Below are positions 35,658 through 47,694 of a DNA stretch of 64,000 nucleotides, one piece after another. This stretch comes from Lyophyllum atratum (Eukaryota; Basidiomycota; Agaricomycetes; Agaricales; Lyophyllaceae). Under the pieces are notes generated by a model that had not been told where the DNA came from, searched no databases, and saw only the letters and a program-made list of their open reading frames with translations. The stretch spans positions 434,001 to 498,000 of the forward strand of contig JACGCN010000025.1 of the NCBI GenBank assembly GCA_014905825.1. Reading direction: 5' to 3'. Every line of letters starts with the position of its first letter. Within the stretch, counting starts at the first letter, position 1. A program made the translations under genes and the position numbers.

Positions 35658-36681
35658 CCCAGTGAAAAGTCACTTGAGCGGAATTGAGCGCAAACAAGCC
35701 GAAATAGCCCGCCAAAATCGATTCATTTTGGCTCACAAGGGCTCCGTATGGCTCAAGATTTGGGAATTCTATTCTGCCATATCGAGCGGGATTGAGTGAT
35801 TCCGAGCTTGTTATCCCATTCATTTTCGCTCGATTGCCATTTGTCGCATTTGTTTCCCTTTCGTTTTGGCTCAATCAAAATTATATCTGTTTCTAATACT
35901 AGATACAAGTACGCAATTCGGAACGATGCACAACGAAGTCACCCCTCGCGCATTCCTATCCACCCAAGTATATGATACGATAGTGAGTTAGCGTAGAAGC
36001 CCCGTCTGCAAGGTTACAGGTATCAGTACGGCTCACGGAAGGGGACAATCACGGACCGCTTACCTGGTTCGAAAACCGTCTTGGATGGACCAATGCGATC
36101 CTGCCGTGGTCGTTGCCAACGCTTCTAAAAGTCACGTCAATACATACACAGAATCGTCGTTGGCTATATGCGCACCTGATCACGTTTCGACTGGCCTTCC
36201 CAACTTCCGATTCGGCCACTTCTCCATCAAAACCCGGGCCACGGACGGGTGACCAGCCAGTCCACCGCGGAGAAAGGCTTGCAGCGTTGCCGATACGGTG
36301 GGGAGGGGGCGGGAGCAGGTGTGCTGGTTCTGGGAGCGAGATGGCGGTGGGGAAAGAAGTGGGAAAGTTAAGAGATGCTGACAATCACTTGCCTTTATAG
36401 AGCGCCTGAAATACCTGCCGCCGGAAAGGGCTCCCTCTGGTCATAGAGTCTTTTGACGCATCTTGGAGATGTGGCTGAGACCAGTTACCTTTGAGAAAAC
36501 ATAAGTTTGGACATCTTGCCAATGCAAGTTACTTTTGAGTGCAACTTCGCTGACTTGATGATTAAAGTTATCGACATTCATGACATCATGCACGCTCGAA
36601 TTTATTTTGGGCCAATTTGGCTCGTTTGCCTCCCATTTGGCTTGTTTCGACTCAATTCCGCCCAACCGACTTTTCACTGGG
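35658..36681. mobile_element. Non-autonomous DNA transposon with terminal inverted repeats
   Basis: The left end CCCAGTGAAAAGTC and the right end GACTTTTCACTGGG are exact reverse complements over 14 bp. The likeness continues imperfectly for about 45 bp (left GCGGAATTGAG then AAACAAGCC; right GGCTTGTTTC then CTCAATTCCGC). The element is flanked by GTTGATG at 35651-35657 and again at 36682-36688, a 7-bp direct repeat consistent with target-site duplication. The interior (1,024 bp in all) has subterminal GGCTCAATTCC-like motifs and no transposase; its longest frame (36384-36049, minus) is unremarkable. Superfamily is open: CAGTG ends recall hAT, which makes 8-bp duplications. Confidence 0.85.
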
Positions 36682-36969
36682 GTTGATGGTTGAAATCAGG
36701 ATTTCGGATTATGGTATCGTGCGGTATCCTGACACCTAGCAATGCTTCATCCTGGGATGGGAACTCGCAGGGTCGCTGGTGTCGTTCGCATGGATGCACC
36801 TCGGATGCACCCCTCGCGGAGCTTGCTGCTTGCCTTTGACTGCGGCTTGAGCGGCTCGGCAATTAGGGGAGCTTTCACGTGGATTCAAACTCAGATGCAT
36901 CTCCGAACCAATTGGATTTTTGTGTGCTCAATCAATCATCCGGCGCTCTTCACAGCAACGTGGAATACA

Positions 36970-37391
36970 ATGACTCGTGAGTAGTCCATACTCTCTTCCG
37001 CATCTCGTCCTTTATTTCTACAGCATGGGATCCGCTCACTGAGACGACTTCGTCTGTCTGACTGATTAGGAGGAAACCAGCGTGATCAGGATCGCCTAAA
37101 GGCTCAGAAGAAAACAGCCGCCAATGCTAAAAAGCCGAAGGAGAGTGCTACCAACTTGGCCAAGAGGAAAGAAGCGTGAGTTTGCTTTCTTATCTCAGTA
37201 CAAGCTGTCGAAGCAATTGACACGTTGCCTGATAGGGACGCCGACATTCTGAGAGCGAAGCAAAAGGTACGTACAAAGTACTCCAAGAAATTCATCCGAC
37301 GATGGATTGATTGTGGTCATTGGGGCACCAGAAAAAGGAGGAAGAGGCAGCAGCGAAAGCTGCCGCAGCCGCGGCCGGCAGTACAAAATAA
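36970..37391 (+). CDS. SERF/4F5-family small basic protein
   Basis: SERF proteins (MOAG-4 relatives) are tiny, charged and disordered, and modify amyloid formation and RNA-rich condensates. Four exons, 36970-36976 (7 nt, atgactc), 37070-37175, 37236-37266 (31 nt) and 37332-37391, join to 67 residues: MTRGNQRDQDRLKAQKKTAA, then NAKKPKESATNLAKRKEA, DADILRAKQK and an Ala/Glu/Lys tail ending GSTK. The order MTRGNQR..D..KA.KK...KK....L..R.E.DA.I.R.KQ is the family signature. None of the exons would be noticed by simple frame scanning. It starts about 280 bp right of the transposon and is convergent with the Snf2-type gene. Confidence 0.92.
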
Positions 37392-38655
37392 CCCCGGCTT
37401 TCATGGAGTCGCATTATTTATGGGTTGACTTCATGTTCAAGATGACGCCGTGTTGCGATAGGGGTTAGCTGATTTGTACTTGGGATCTACGGGGAGGTGC
37501 TGTTTTGTAAATTTTTGATCCCCTCCTGGGGAGTCCTAGGACCTAGGGGCGGCAGATCTGTGGCGATCAAATAAAGCCTTTCCAACCTTCAACTAAAGCG
37601 GGCCCCGTGGAGTGAGGGTCTTTGTCAGGAAACAAACAGGGTTGCAGTAAGTTGCATATCTGATGGATGATGAATGGATGGGATGACCCTCCAAGCTGAC
37701 CAACCGCCGCATGGTCTTGGCAAGTGAGAAGCCTCCACGTACAGGGTTCCATATGTCGAGATGTCGTTGTGTGGGACCTGGATCCTCCAACCCTGAAGAA
37801 ACTGCGGAGTGCACGAGGAAAGAAGTTTGGCAGCAGTTGGCAGCAAAGAAAATAGATCCAAATCTGTCTTCACAAACCTATACAGTTCTAAAGTTATGTT
37901 TGGGGTGGCAATGGATGATGCCATCGAACGTGGCATGTAAACCGGCAAAGTCGTTGATCAGACGATGCCGACTCGGATTTGTTCCAAGTGCCACGGACAC
38001 TGAAAAGGGTGGATCGAAGGAAGCCAATCGCCTGGTTTTACCGAGAGAATAAGAGGTCGCCAAAATGTTTTCTCCTACATGATAGATCACTAGCTATAGA
38101 TCCTCAATCAAGGGATCAAAACCTATCGACACCTTCCATTCAAACCCTTCACGCTGGACGAGAAGTACAGAAGGAGATGAGCCACGTCGTCGTAGTCTCG
38201 TTTCAAATTTAGACATTCCATCTAAACACACCTGAACTCTCTCGGACTCGACCGGGATCATGGTGACATGATGGTGGAGGTTATGTCTAGCCCAAACGAG
38301 GGTTGTGGACTCAGGACGGGCTCCCCCTGCAATGCTTAATTTAAGGAACACCGGAGTTTGGTGTCACTTGTGAGAAAAGCAAGATGTTCCCAGCCCAATG
38401 GTAAGATTGCCCTTGCGTGAGCTAATCGATAACGAGAGAAACAGGATAGAAACCTATATAAACCCTGTGGCACATTATTACATTCATGTGGAAGTCAGGA
38501 CCTGGTGATTGCGGGGTGAAGCGGCATTAATATTACTGCTTGGAAACTCTGTACATCGAATAGAATAAAATACAAGTGAGTTACAGCTACGAGAATGGGA
38601 GAGATAGCAGGACACAAGTAGCGAAGAGACACCCAAAACATAAAAGGAACGAAGA
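37392..38655. other. Convergent intergenic region, SERF / Snf2-type
   Basis: 1.26 kb between converging stops. Frames of 60-113 codons have no family likeness and no splice support. Nothing else seen. Confidence 0.4.
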
Positions 38656-41600
38656 TCACTCGTCATCGCTTGGCGTCAGGTACTCCTCGTCACTGATGAC
38701 CTGTTTCCGACCTGCACTTCTACTTCGTGCAGGAATAGGACGTTCGTCCTCGTCCATGGGGGTCAACGCAGAGTCATAAGAACCTGGACCAGAGCCAGAG
38801 CCAGTGCCAGCAGCAGGTGCACCTGGCAGTCCAGATCCAATCATGACGCGGTCGAACGTAGAGTCGAACACCTTCTGCATCTCCTCGGCATCGACGTATA
38901 CCCATGAGCCTTCCTGGTTGTATGTTCGCGCGTTATTGAACATGAGCTTCCAGTCATCTTTGTAGGCTTGCACGGTTTTGTAATAGTTGCTGTTCGCACG
39001 CTTTCGGAGGTGGGAAAGGGCGATAGGTCGAGTGATCAGATGATAGTAGTCAGGATAATCCTGGCAAAGCCACGTCAGACAAGATAGAATGGAGAGAAGT
39101 CGTGTACGTACTCGCTTGTCCGGTAATTCACGGAAAAGGTCACAACGTTTCCGACCTGTGTCATCCTCACAAGCCAACACAGCACGATGGCATTCCGCAA
39201 ATGCCTTCTTCATCTGTTCGCGGACATTCGCGGAAAGCTCCCCATTGGCTGTCTTCGTTTTGCGTCGCTTCTAATTAGTGATGGCGTTAGCTTCGTGTGG
39301 ATGATCAATAAGAAGCAAATTTACAGTCTCGTGTTCTTCATCATCGTCGCCGTTCAAGGAAGGCGTGACAGACATAGACTTCATGCCCCGCTTCCTCTTG
39401 GACCCAGCGTTTGGTTCGTAATCAGACGCTTTGGCTTTGCCCTTCTTGGCCTTCCGCGCGCGGGAATCGATATCGGAAACGGGGGTGCCGCGATTGGACA
39501 CTTCTGATTCTTTGACGAGCTTGTTCGCCGCCCGCCGGTCTTTCCTGTCTCTGGCCTTTTCTGTCAACTCTTGGAGATCTTCCCCTTCTTCTAGAGCCTG
39601 CGCAGAAACAAAAATAAATCAGTGCCATGGAATGAATAGTATGGACTGAACATACAATCGCCCAAGCTTCGTCGCTAAGACCATCGTTATAGCTGACGAC
39701 GTTTCTTCGACGCTGACCACGGCCTTCCAACGACTCATCCAACTCCTTGACCTCGAACGGCTCATCGTTTTGGTAGCACTCGGGCAGTTCTTCAACTTGT
39801 ATGAGTGGTTGAGGTGGTTTGCCCCTACCCCCAGTACTACGCCAGTGTTCTGCTGCCTCTCGGTCTCTCTTGATGTCCATTTCCCGGAATAGGACAGCTT
39901 CCTGATCGCTGCGTGCAATAAGATCGTTGAGCTCGTCGTCGTTCATATCGCCAGCCTCCTCGTTCTCTTCTTCTTGATCGGCTTCGAGGATCGAGCGCTG
40001 GGAAACAGGTTCATTTGAAACCCGATAACAGAGGAAAATACAACACTTACAAGGAATTCTTCCTGTTCTTCCTGTGTGGACTTATTATCGAAGCGACCGG
40101 CTTGAATGACCTTGTCATCGATGTCAAGCTTATAGCGTGCACGTTGGTACATCGCTTCTTCCACACTCTTCTCCGTGATGAATCGCAGAATTAGCACAGC
40201 TTTCGTCTGGCCGATACGATGTGCTCGATCTTGCGCCTGCAGATCAGCGTGAGGATTCCTATGTAGAATTTAAGTAACTGTGCCTCATATGGAAGTGGGG
40301 CGGTAACAACTCACCAATCACTGTCGAAACTATTCAAGGCAGTGGTGGTTAGTGATGCCTCGCTAGGAAAGAGAATGAAGGAAACGTACATGACGACCGT
40401 ATCAGCGGTCTGCAAGTTCAAACCCAAGCCACCAGCCCTCGTCGATAGAATGAACACCTTGAACTCGGAGTCCTTGGCATTGAAAAGTTGGACATAGGAG
40501 GCACGCTCCTCAGTCTTCGTGCCGCCATCCAAGCGAAGATAAGCCCAGCCCATCATCTTCAAAAAGTCCTCCATGATATCCATGACCTTGGTCATCTGGA
40601 AGAAGATAAGCACCTGGAAGACAGATAAGTGAAAGTATAGATCGAAAGGACGATGCAACGGTACCCTATGACCAGTTGCGAAAAACTTGGGAAGAATCCG
40701 ATTCAATAGCTCTAGCTTTCCTGATGTTCGTACGAGCTTCTCGTCGATGAACCCACTAGGGCTAATCCTGTCCTCTACACTTTCGAACAAGAAGGGATGC
40801 TGGCAGATCTTACGCAGCTGCATGAGCTCGTTACTAAGACCCTTGATACCTCCAGTTTTCCTGTCCAACATATATATCAGCAGCGCTCAAAATGAAGATA
40901 TATTACTACTCACCCCTTAGAACCCCCATCGGCGATCATCTTATGCTTCTTCATCTGCTTGTACAGTTGGCTCTGCAACGCGCTCATCCTCACTTTGATG
41001 ACCTTCTCCACCTTGTCCGGCAACTCGCTCTCCACGTCCTTCTTCAGCCGCCTGAGCAAGAAGGGCCGAAGCACCTTATGCAGGCGACGAATGATAAGTA
41101 GTGCCTCTTCTTCGTTCAACTCGATCTTGTCACCAGTGCCCGAATTCGCGAAAGGAGTGTTGAACCATTCGTCAAACGATTTGACGGAATTGAAGACCTT
41201 GGGGAGGACAAAGTTTAGGAGGGACCACAGTTCGGGGAGGTTGTTTTGGAGAGGTGTTCCTGTCAGGATGAGACGGAAACGGGAATGATAGTAGGTTGAG
41301 AGCGTCTGGGATAGTTTACTTTGTGTATTCTTCATACGATGGCCTTCGTCTACACATCACAAGGGCTGGTCAGCACAGATGCCATAGATTAGAGGATAAT
41401 CAAAACTCACCAATGATCATATGCAGCCACTTGATCTTGCTCAGATGCGGACGGTCCTTGATAATGTACTCATACGTCGTCAACAAGACCTGGAATTGAC
41501 CAACACGCAAGTCGCCTTGAAGAGCGCGACGCTGAGCAGGGTTGCCTTTATAGGAGACCATCTTGACCTGAGGTGCCCACTTCGCAAACTCCCCAGACCA

Positions 41601-43740
41601 ATTGGTCAAGGTGGACAGAGGAACGATAACAAGATATGGGCCTCGCTGACGTTTGACCTCGATGAGGAAAGTGATGAGGGATATCGTTTGGATCGTTTTT
41701 CCGAGACCCTATTCAGAACGAATTGAGTAAAGCAAAAGAATGAGACATGTGTGAGATACGTACCATCTCGTCTGCCAAAATCCCATTAAGCCGGTTATTG
41801 TACAAGCTGACCATCCACTGCAGCCCCTTGATCTGGTACTCCTTCAAGGTTCCGCCAACGAGCAGAGTCGGTTGCTTCGTAACCTTCTCCGATATCCTAT
41901 GGGCGATAGCATAGTAGTCCACCTTCTTTGTGTCTTCGTTGACATCGTCTGCAGCAATTTGCGCCCCGAAAGTAGCCTCGGTTGCAGGACCGTCCTCCTG
42001 CTCGAAATGGATCTCTGGAGCCGGACCACTTTCGTTCTGTTGAGCAACGACAGCTTGGGCAAGTGAGTCTAAGTATGAGTCGGTCTGTCGAAGTAGATGG
42101 GTGATTCTCGTATCCTTGGCCGTATCGATGAGCTTCATATACGCCTCCTCATCGTCAGCTTTGAGTGCCTTCAAACGCTCCTTCGAAATCCTTTCGATAC
42201 GCTTCTGTTCTTCCCTCTCCGTATGCTGATGGAAAGCTAGAACAGCACGCCCCACTCTAGCAACCCGGTCCTGTGCGGCGCGGTTGACGTTGACGACCTC
42301 GCGGCCATGGTGGCAAATTATACCGAGTTGTTCGACATGCTTGTGCTTCGCCCGACGCTCGCGGTCAACACGCTGTTTCCTCTCGGCTTGCTCGGTCATC
42401 CGCGCATCTCTTAGGGTGGGCTTGCGAATACGGCGGAAGTCGAGACGATTGATTGGTAGCATGGAGCTGTGGTTGAGACGTTCCGCAACCTGTGCGCGCA
42501 TCGACCTTTGCTTCTCGAGAACGCGCAGGGACTTCAGTTCAATCATGGCGCGAAGTTTGCCGTGTGAGGTGGTACTGGGGTGCACGAGAGCCCCAAGATG
42601 GTGTATGTTGCCGTTTTGCAGCTTCAAGACTGTGGCATCATTGTCCTTATCCTCCTTCATACTCTCGTTGGGGTCAAAGCTGTTGTCGAACGAACCATCA
42701 CCCATGGTTGAGGGCAGGGCTTCGAGTTCCCGAATCCGTTGTTGAATGCGAGCTTCAATGAAGCGGTCTCGTTCGTTGAGAACTTGGTGAGCGTCGAGAC
42801 CCGTGGGCATGATAGTGGGAACGATGAGTCGCTGAAGACGGGTAGCGAAAAGTGAGGCGTCCGTTTCCGCACTTCGCTTGAGGTGAGTAAAGGGATGGAG
42901 ATATGCGTTGTATGGGTATATTCCAGAGTCAACGTTGTCTTCGAGGAAGGGGCCCTTAGGCATGTCCGCTGCATTGTAAGCCATTGCCATATCCTCCTCA
43001 GCCTTGGCGGTCTCTTCTGGGGTAGAGCCAATGGCGGAAGCACTGGGTGTCGGTTCGCCCTTTGCCACCTTGACGGCAGCATCGACGATCCTGGAGGGAA
43101 CATCCGGTCCTTGGAGAAGCTTTTCGAGATCGGCGATAGCGTTATTGGGGACTCGGATCGCTTGTTGGATGTTTTCGGGAACGGGGAGGCCACGAGTGAG
43201 AAGTTTAAAGGCATGTATTTGCGCACGGAGGGCACCAATCTGTTCGCTGGTGAAGGATACGGGAGTTTGAGATTGAGGGGGCACAGCTTGCGCTGGGACA
43301 GGGCCTGAGGTGATGGAGTTTGGGCTGGATCCATTGGTGAGGGGTTGGGTGTGGCCATTGGTCATGGGCGGCTGTTGGAACTGCTGCTGTTGCTGCTGTT
43401 GGTGGCCGAGATTAGATGGTTGGCCTTGATTTCGGCCTTGTACTGGGATTATGAATACCTGGCTCATGGAAAATTGACTGGCATGGACTCACTTTGGCCC
43501 ACGGCATGAATGTACTTTATCAGCTGCTCCAGCTCCGCCGGATTCTTTTGTTCGTGGGGGTTCTTGCGCAGAAAGTTTGCACGCTACATGAAGTGAATAA
43601 GCTGAAGCCAAATCAGCGATGAATGCAAGCGGACGTACCAAGATCAACTGCTGTAAATCAGGCATAGGCTGGGATCTGGGCTGGCCCTGCTGTTGAGACA
43701 TATTCTGAGATACTGAGTTGCCCAGCATCGGGGCAGACAT
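38656..43740 (-). CDS. Snf2/Sth1-type chromatin remodelling ATPase
   Basis: This is the motor subunit of SWI/SNF or RSC. In order: a Gln-rich start ([19 protein letters not shown]); a QLQ domain ([20 protein letters not shown]); an HSA domain before [20 protein letters not shown]; the ATPase with [31 protein letters not shown] (intron inside the P-loop region), [27 protein letters not shown]; the second lobe with [36 protein letters not shown] and [15 protein letters not shown]; an SnAC-like stretch ([20 protein letters not shown]); then a bromodomain ([20 protein letters not shown], with [20 protein letters not shown]). The protein ends LTPSDDE at 38656. About ten introns. SWI/SNF versus RSC membership cannot be settled from one gene. 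It is divergent from Ku80. Confidence 0.95.
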
Positions 43741-43988
43741 TGAGGGGGCGTCGGAGAGGAACGTCTCCAGTCGGTTTTGACGGTCGAATCAGTCGCGTCC
43801 ACCACCGAGACCACGAAATGCGAAAATGTCACGCGCTGAACAGAGCAAAAGACAACCCAGCTTGTCACCGTCACAATGAGTCACATCCATAAGAAACGTG
43901 AGAACACCGATGCAGTCACGTGCCTTATATTCACGTCGCGTCCGACGTCGGAACTGAATCATCCTTCTCCACCCCTACCACTACCACC
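43741..43988. promoter_or_regulatory. 248-bp divergent promoter, Snf2-type / Ku80
   Basis: Start codons on opposite strands lie 248 bp apart, so both promoters must sit in or overlap this stretch. It contains CACGCGCTG and two GTCACGTG/TGTCACGCG-like E-box or MCB-like sites; binding factors are unknown. Confidence 0.5.
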
Positions 43989-46900
43989 ATGCCTGCAGAA
44001 CGAGCAGGGGTATGTCCCCTCCTCCATTCGTTTGAATCTTGCTCATATCCATGTCTAGTACACGGTCACTATGTTCCTCGTCGACACGTCTCCTTCTATG
44101 GGAACTGTCAGGACGGTTGAACTTCCCTCAGGTCCAAATGGCGAAGAGCGCACCACCGAAATGACCCACTTGGAGTGGGCGCTCCAGTACGTCAAGCTCA
44201 AAATTCAGGAGATGGTTCGTATGTCGTGCATTATCCTGGAACCTGGGCCAATACACTACCTACAGATCTTCAATGGCCGCAAGACTGACCAGTGTGGCGT
44301 CATCGTTTTCGGGTCCGAAGGTAAGCTCACCACCAAAGCCGATAGAGATTTCTGTACTTACATGGACAGAAACCGATAATATCATAAATGAGAAGAATGG
44401 AGGCTACGACCACGTTTCGGAATACATTCCCATTGGCCAACCTAATGCTGCAACTTTAGCTAAGATTGATGCCCTCAAGCCTTCAGATGTCTCTGGTGAT
44501 CGTAAGTGGTGTGTGGCGCTTTAGGACTTTGATCCTCATCGCATGCTCTCCAGCAATCGACGCTCTTATAGTCGGCATTGAGACTCAGGCTGAGTACCTG
44601 TCATCCAAGAAAACTTGGACTCGCAAGATTGTCATGGTGACCGATGGCGAAAGTCCAATCGAAGTCGAGGACTGGGAGGCCACTGTTCATAAGATGGATG
44701 CCCTCGACATAAGCCTGACGCTCATGTTGGTCTATTCGTCGAACGCACACTACTTATCGTTGACTCTCTGTTTTCGAGATCAGTGGCGTTGACTTTGACG
44801 ATGAAGAATTTGGATTCACTGAACCCAACAAGACCACTATCAAAGTAGGACATTTTATTGTCGTGCTTTCACATTCACTAACCTGAAATGCAGCAAGCAA
44901 ATGAAGAATTCTACCGTACATTCACATCATCGCTCAAAAATGGGATTGTTGGGACATGTGAAGAGGCTTTACAGGAAACAGCTCGCCCTGATATAAAGCA
45001 AACCAAGTCAACATTGATGGGCACTGTCCTCCGTCTTGGAGACGTTGACTCCAAGTCCGACGAGGCCGTTGAGATTATTGTCAAGACAAGCAAATGTACC
45101 GCCATCAGTCGGCCGAAGAGCTGGAAGAAGTTCGGGATTCGCGAATCTATGGATGAGGACGAAGATATGGAAGACGACGCAGAGGGCGCGAGGGTAGCGT
45201 TTGCACAGTTGAAGATGCGGTCAGAATACTACGTGGATCGAAGCGGGGAAGCCGACGAAGCCGACGAAGAAGGGGATGTCAAGATGGAAGATGATGACGA
45301 GAATCTTCTAGACGAAGATGGCCGCGAAAAACAAAGGGATAAGGCTAAAGATGAGCAATTGGAGAAGGTCGAGAAGGAGGAACTCGTCAGAGGTTTTAAA
45401 TATGGAAGCACATACGCCCCCTGTCCCGACGGCCAGTTCCCTCGACTTCCCACGAGAAAAGGGATAGACTTCTGTGGATTCTTCCCCGCAAAGAATGTGA
45501 GCACCTCTTCGAACATACCACTGTTCTTATCACTTTGCACTCACCTCGTCCACTTAGTTCCGTCGTGAACTCAGCCTTGGTGAGGTTCAGTACGTATGGG
45601 CAGACCCCGGATCAGCCCAGCAACAAGCAGCCTTGTCGTCCATCGTCCAAGCAATGTACGAGAAAAACGTCATGGCCATTGCACGATGGGTCACCAAGGA
45701 CGGCATGGATCCCAAGATGGGTGTCCTGACTCCCGTGGTGTTCGACGAAGTCGAGTGTCTGCTATGGGCACAGGTAGGCATCTCCTCCGTCCTAACCCTA
45801 TTTTCCAAACCCACTTATTTGGTTGTAGATGCCATTTGCTGATGATGTCCGCAAATACACCTTCGCATCTCTAGATAATCTGGTGTCTAAGAAAGGAGAA
45901 GTCCTTACTGAGCACCCATTTATCCCAACCGAAGACCAGCTCGATGCCATGGACGACTTCGTGGATGCCATGGACCTCATGGACGCTGGAGAAAAGGACG
46001 AGGAAGGGTCCGTCGCTCGTATTCGTCAAACTTGCGTGACATAGTTTAACCAATAACCGTCTCTCAGAAACCGACAACCATGGTTCGATACCCGACTTTC
46101 ATACAATCCCGCAGTCCATAGAACGAAGCAAGCCATGTTCCATTGTGCTGTCGTTTCTGACATCGCCACTAACCCTCTTCCACCGCCGCATCCTGAGCTC
46201 CTCAAGTACTTTGACCCTCCCAAACGGGTTCTCAAGCGTGCCCGGGATGCCATTGAAGAATGCAAAACTTCTTTCAAAGTCAAGCAAAGTTCGTTCACAT
46301 ACATTTCTTTCATTCCCCAGCCTCCTCTGAGATACGTGTCCCTATCATAGTTCCGAAGAAAATGGCAAGGACGCGTAAAGATGGCCATGCCCATGCACAA
46401 GATGAAGACGACAATCTACTCCTTCTGGACCGAAAACAGCCTTCTACACGCTCCCCAGTATCCCCAGCCCGCATCACACAAGCGTCGCCCGCGATCAAGG
46501 CAAAAGCGCACGCCGACGATGGTAGTGAGACGGAGGAAGACGAGGAGGAGGAGGAAATGCTCCTCGACAGCATCAAGAAGCCATCCACACCTGCCCCCCG
46601 GATTAATCAGCCACTGCCGACGCCTGCACGTTCATTATCTCCACAGATCGATCCCGGGCGTGCCCCAGGTCGGATCATCGGCTCGACCTACCCACTCGCT
46701 GACTTCAAGAAGAATCTCGCACAAGGGGATGTGGTGACTAAAGCAGTTGAAGACCTCTCTGCGGTTATAACGGAGCTTGTGATGCGGCCGTTCTCGTCAA
46801 GACGGAGCAAGGAGCTGCTGGAGTGCATGAAGGTGCTGAGGAGCACGTCACTAGAGGTGAGATTTGTGATATCTGTTCGGGCACAGTTCGGGCAAATTTT

Positions 46901-47233
46901 AACAACGTAAAATGGTCATGTAGGAGGATGAGATAGACGCTTGGAACTCGTGAGTATCTCATTTCTCTTGTTGCATCTATTCCGACTAGGATACGTCTGG
47001 TGTGCCAGCTTCCTTCAGGACCTCAAAGAAAAATGCGAGATCCAGCCTGGTAACCAGGAATTCTGGTCACAGGTCAAAGATGTCGGCCGCAAGCTCAGTC
47101 TGATCAGTGACAAGGAGGCGAGGAAACATGGCGGCACGTCAAAGGTTTCGGAAAGTGAAGCCACGGACGTATGTTGCCCTTGCTATTGATCGTCTAATTC
47201 TTTACTCATTGTTTTCCAAAGTTTTTGGATTAG
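43989..47233 (+). CDS. KU80: Ku80, DNA end-binding subunit of NHEJ
   Basis: Ku80 pairs with Ku70 to ring DNA ends in non-homologous end joining and telomere care. Exon 1 (MPAERAG) joins YTVTMFLVDTSPSMGTVRTV, the vWA start with DxSxS. Then come KTDQCGVIVFGSE, KIVMVTDGESPIEVEDWEAT, the beta-barrel part (GFKYGSTYAPCPDGQFPRLP, then GIDFCGFFPAKNFRRELSLG) and PWFDTRLSYNPAVHRTKQAM. The exon before PWFDT ends at DEEG and the next begins NRQ; a phase-2 splice keeps frame. The C-terminal helical domain follows a Ser/Pro/acidic linker: DPGRAPGRIIGSTYPLADFK, CEIQPGNQEFWSQVKDVG. The last exon codes only FLD. An acidic insert (DEDEDMEDDAEG ... DVKMEDDDENLLDEDG) inside the core is longer than I expect for yeast Ku80. 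Confidence 0.94.
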
Positions 47234-47694
47234 GTTGAATTTTCTCGTGTCTTCCTCCTAATGTCATCGGACGTTCTTGTATTGTGTATGTATACCCAAC
47301 CGTCAATCAAACTTACCATTTATCCGTGTGCCGGTACCAAACATACTCGATGCTTGACATTGCTTGTACATCTCAGATCCAGATTTGGTCTGGATTGGAG
47401 GACTGCGACCAAGAGGCGTGCATCACTAGTGGCGCTATAGCAAGGTCAGATTTTAATGATAAAGCTCCTTCTGATGTCGCCGTGCAGAGTTATTTAGCGC
47501 ATACTTGGTCATGCCACCTCAAAATCTCTCCATAAAGTTTGTCAGCTGCTAGCGTTGTGTACGCAACATGACTAGCCCCCCCTGTATCAACACGCCTTCA
47601 GGTTTACACAATTTGGATAACACCGGGCGACACGCATCAATTACGGACTTGAATGACGGCGGGAGTGGCAACCGAGGTTTAAAACCCACTCACC
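47234..47694. other. Intergenic, Ku80 / O-methyltransferase
   Basis: 460 bp holding the Ku80 3' UTR and the promoter of the next gene in the same direction. No coding sequence or repeat supported. Confidence 0.45.
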
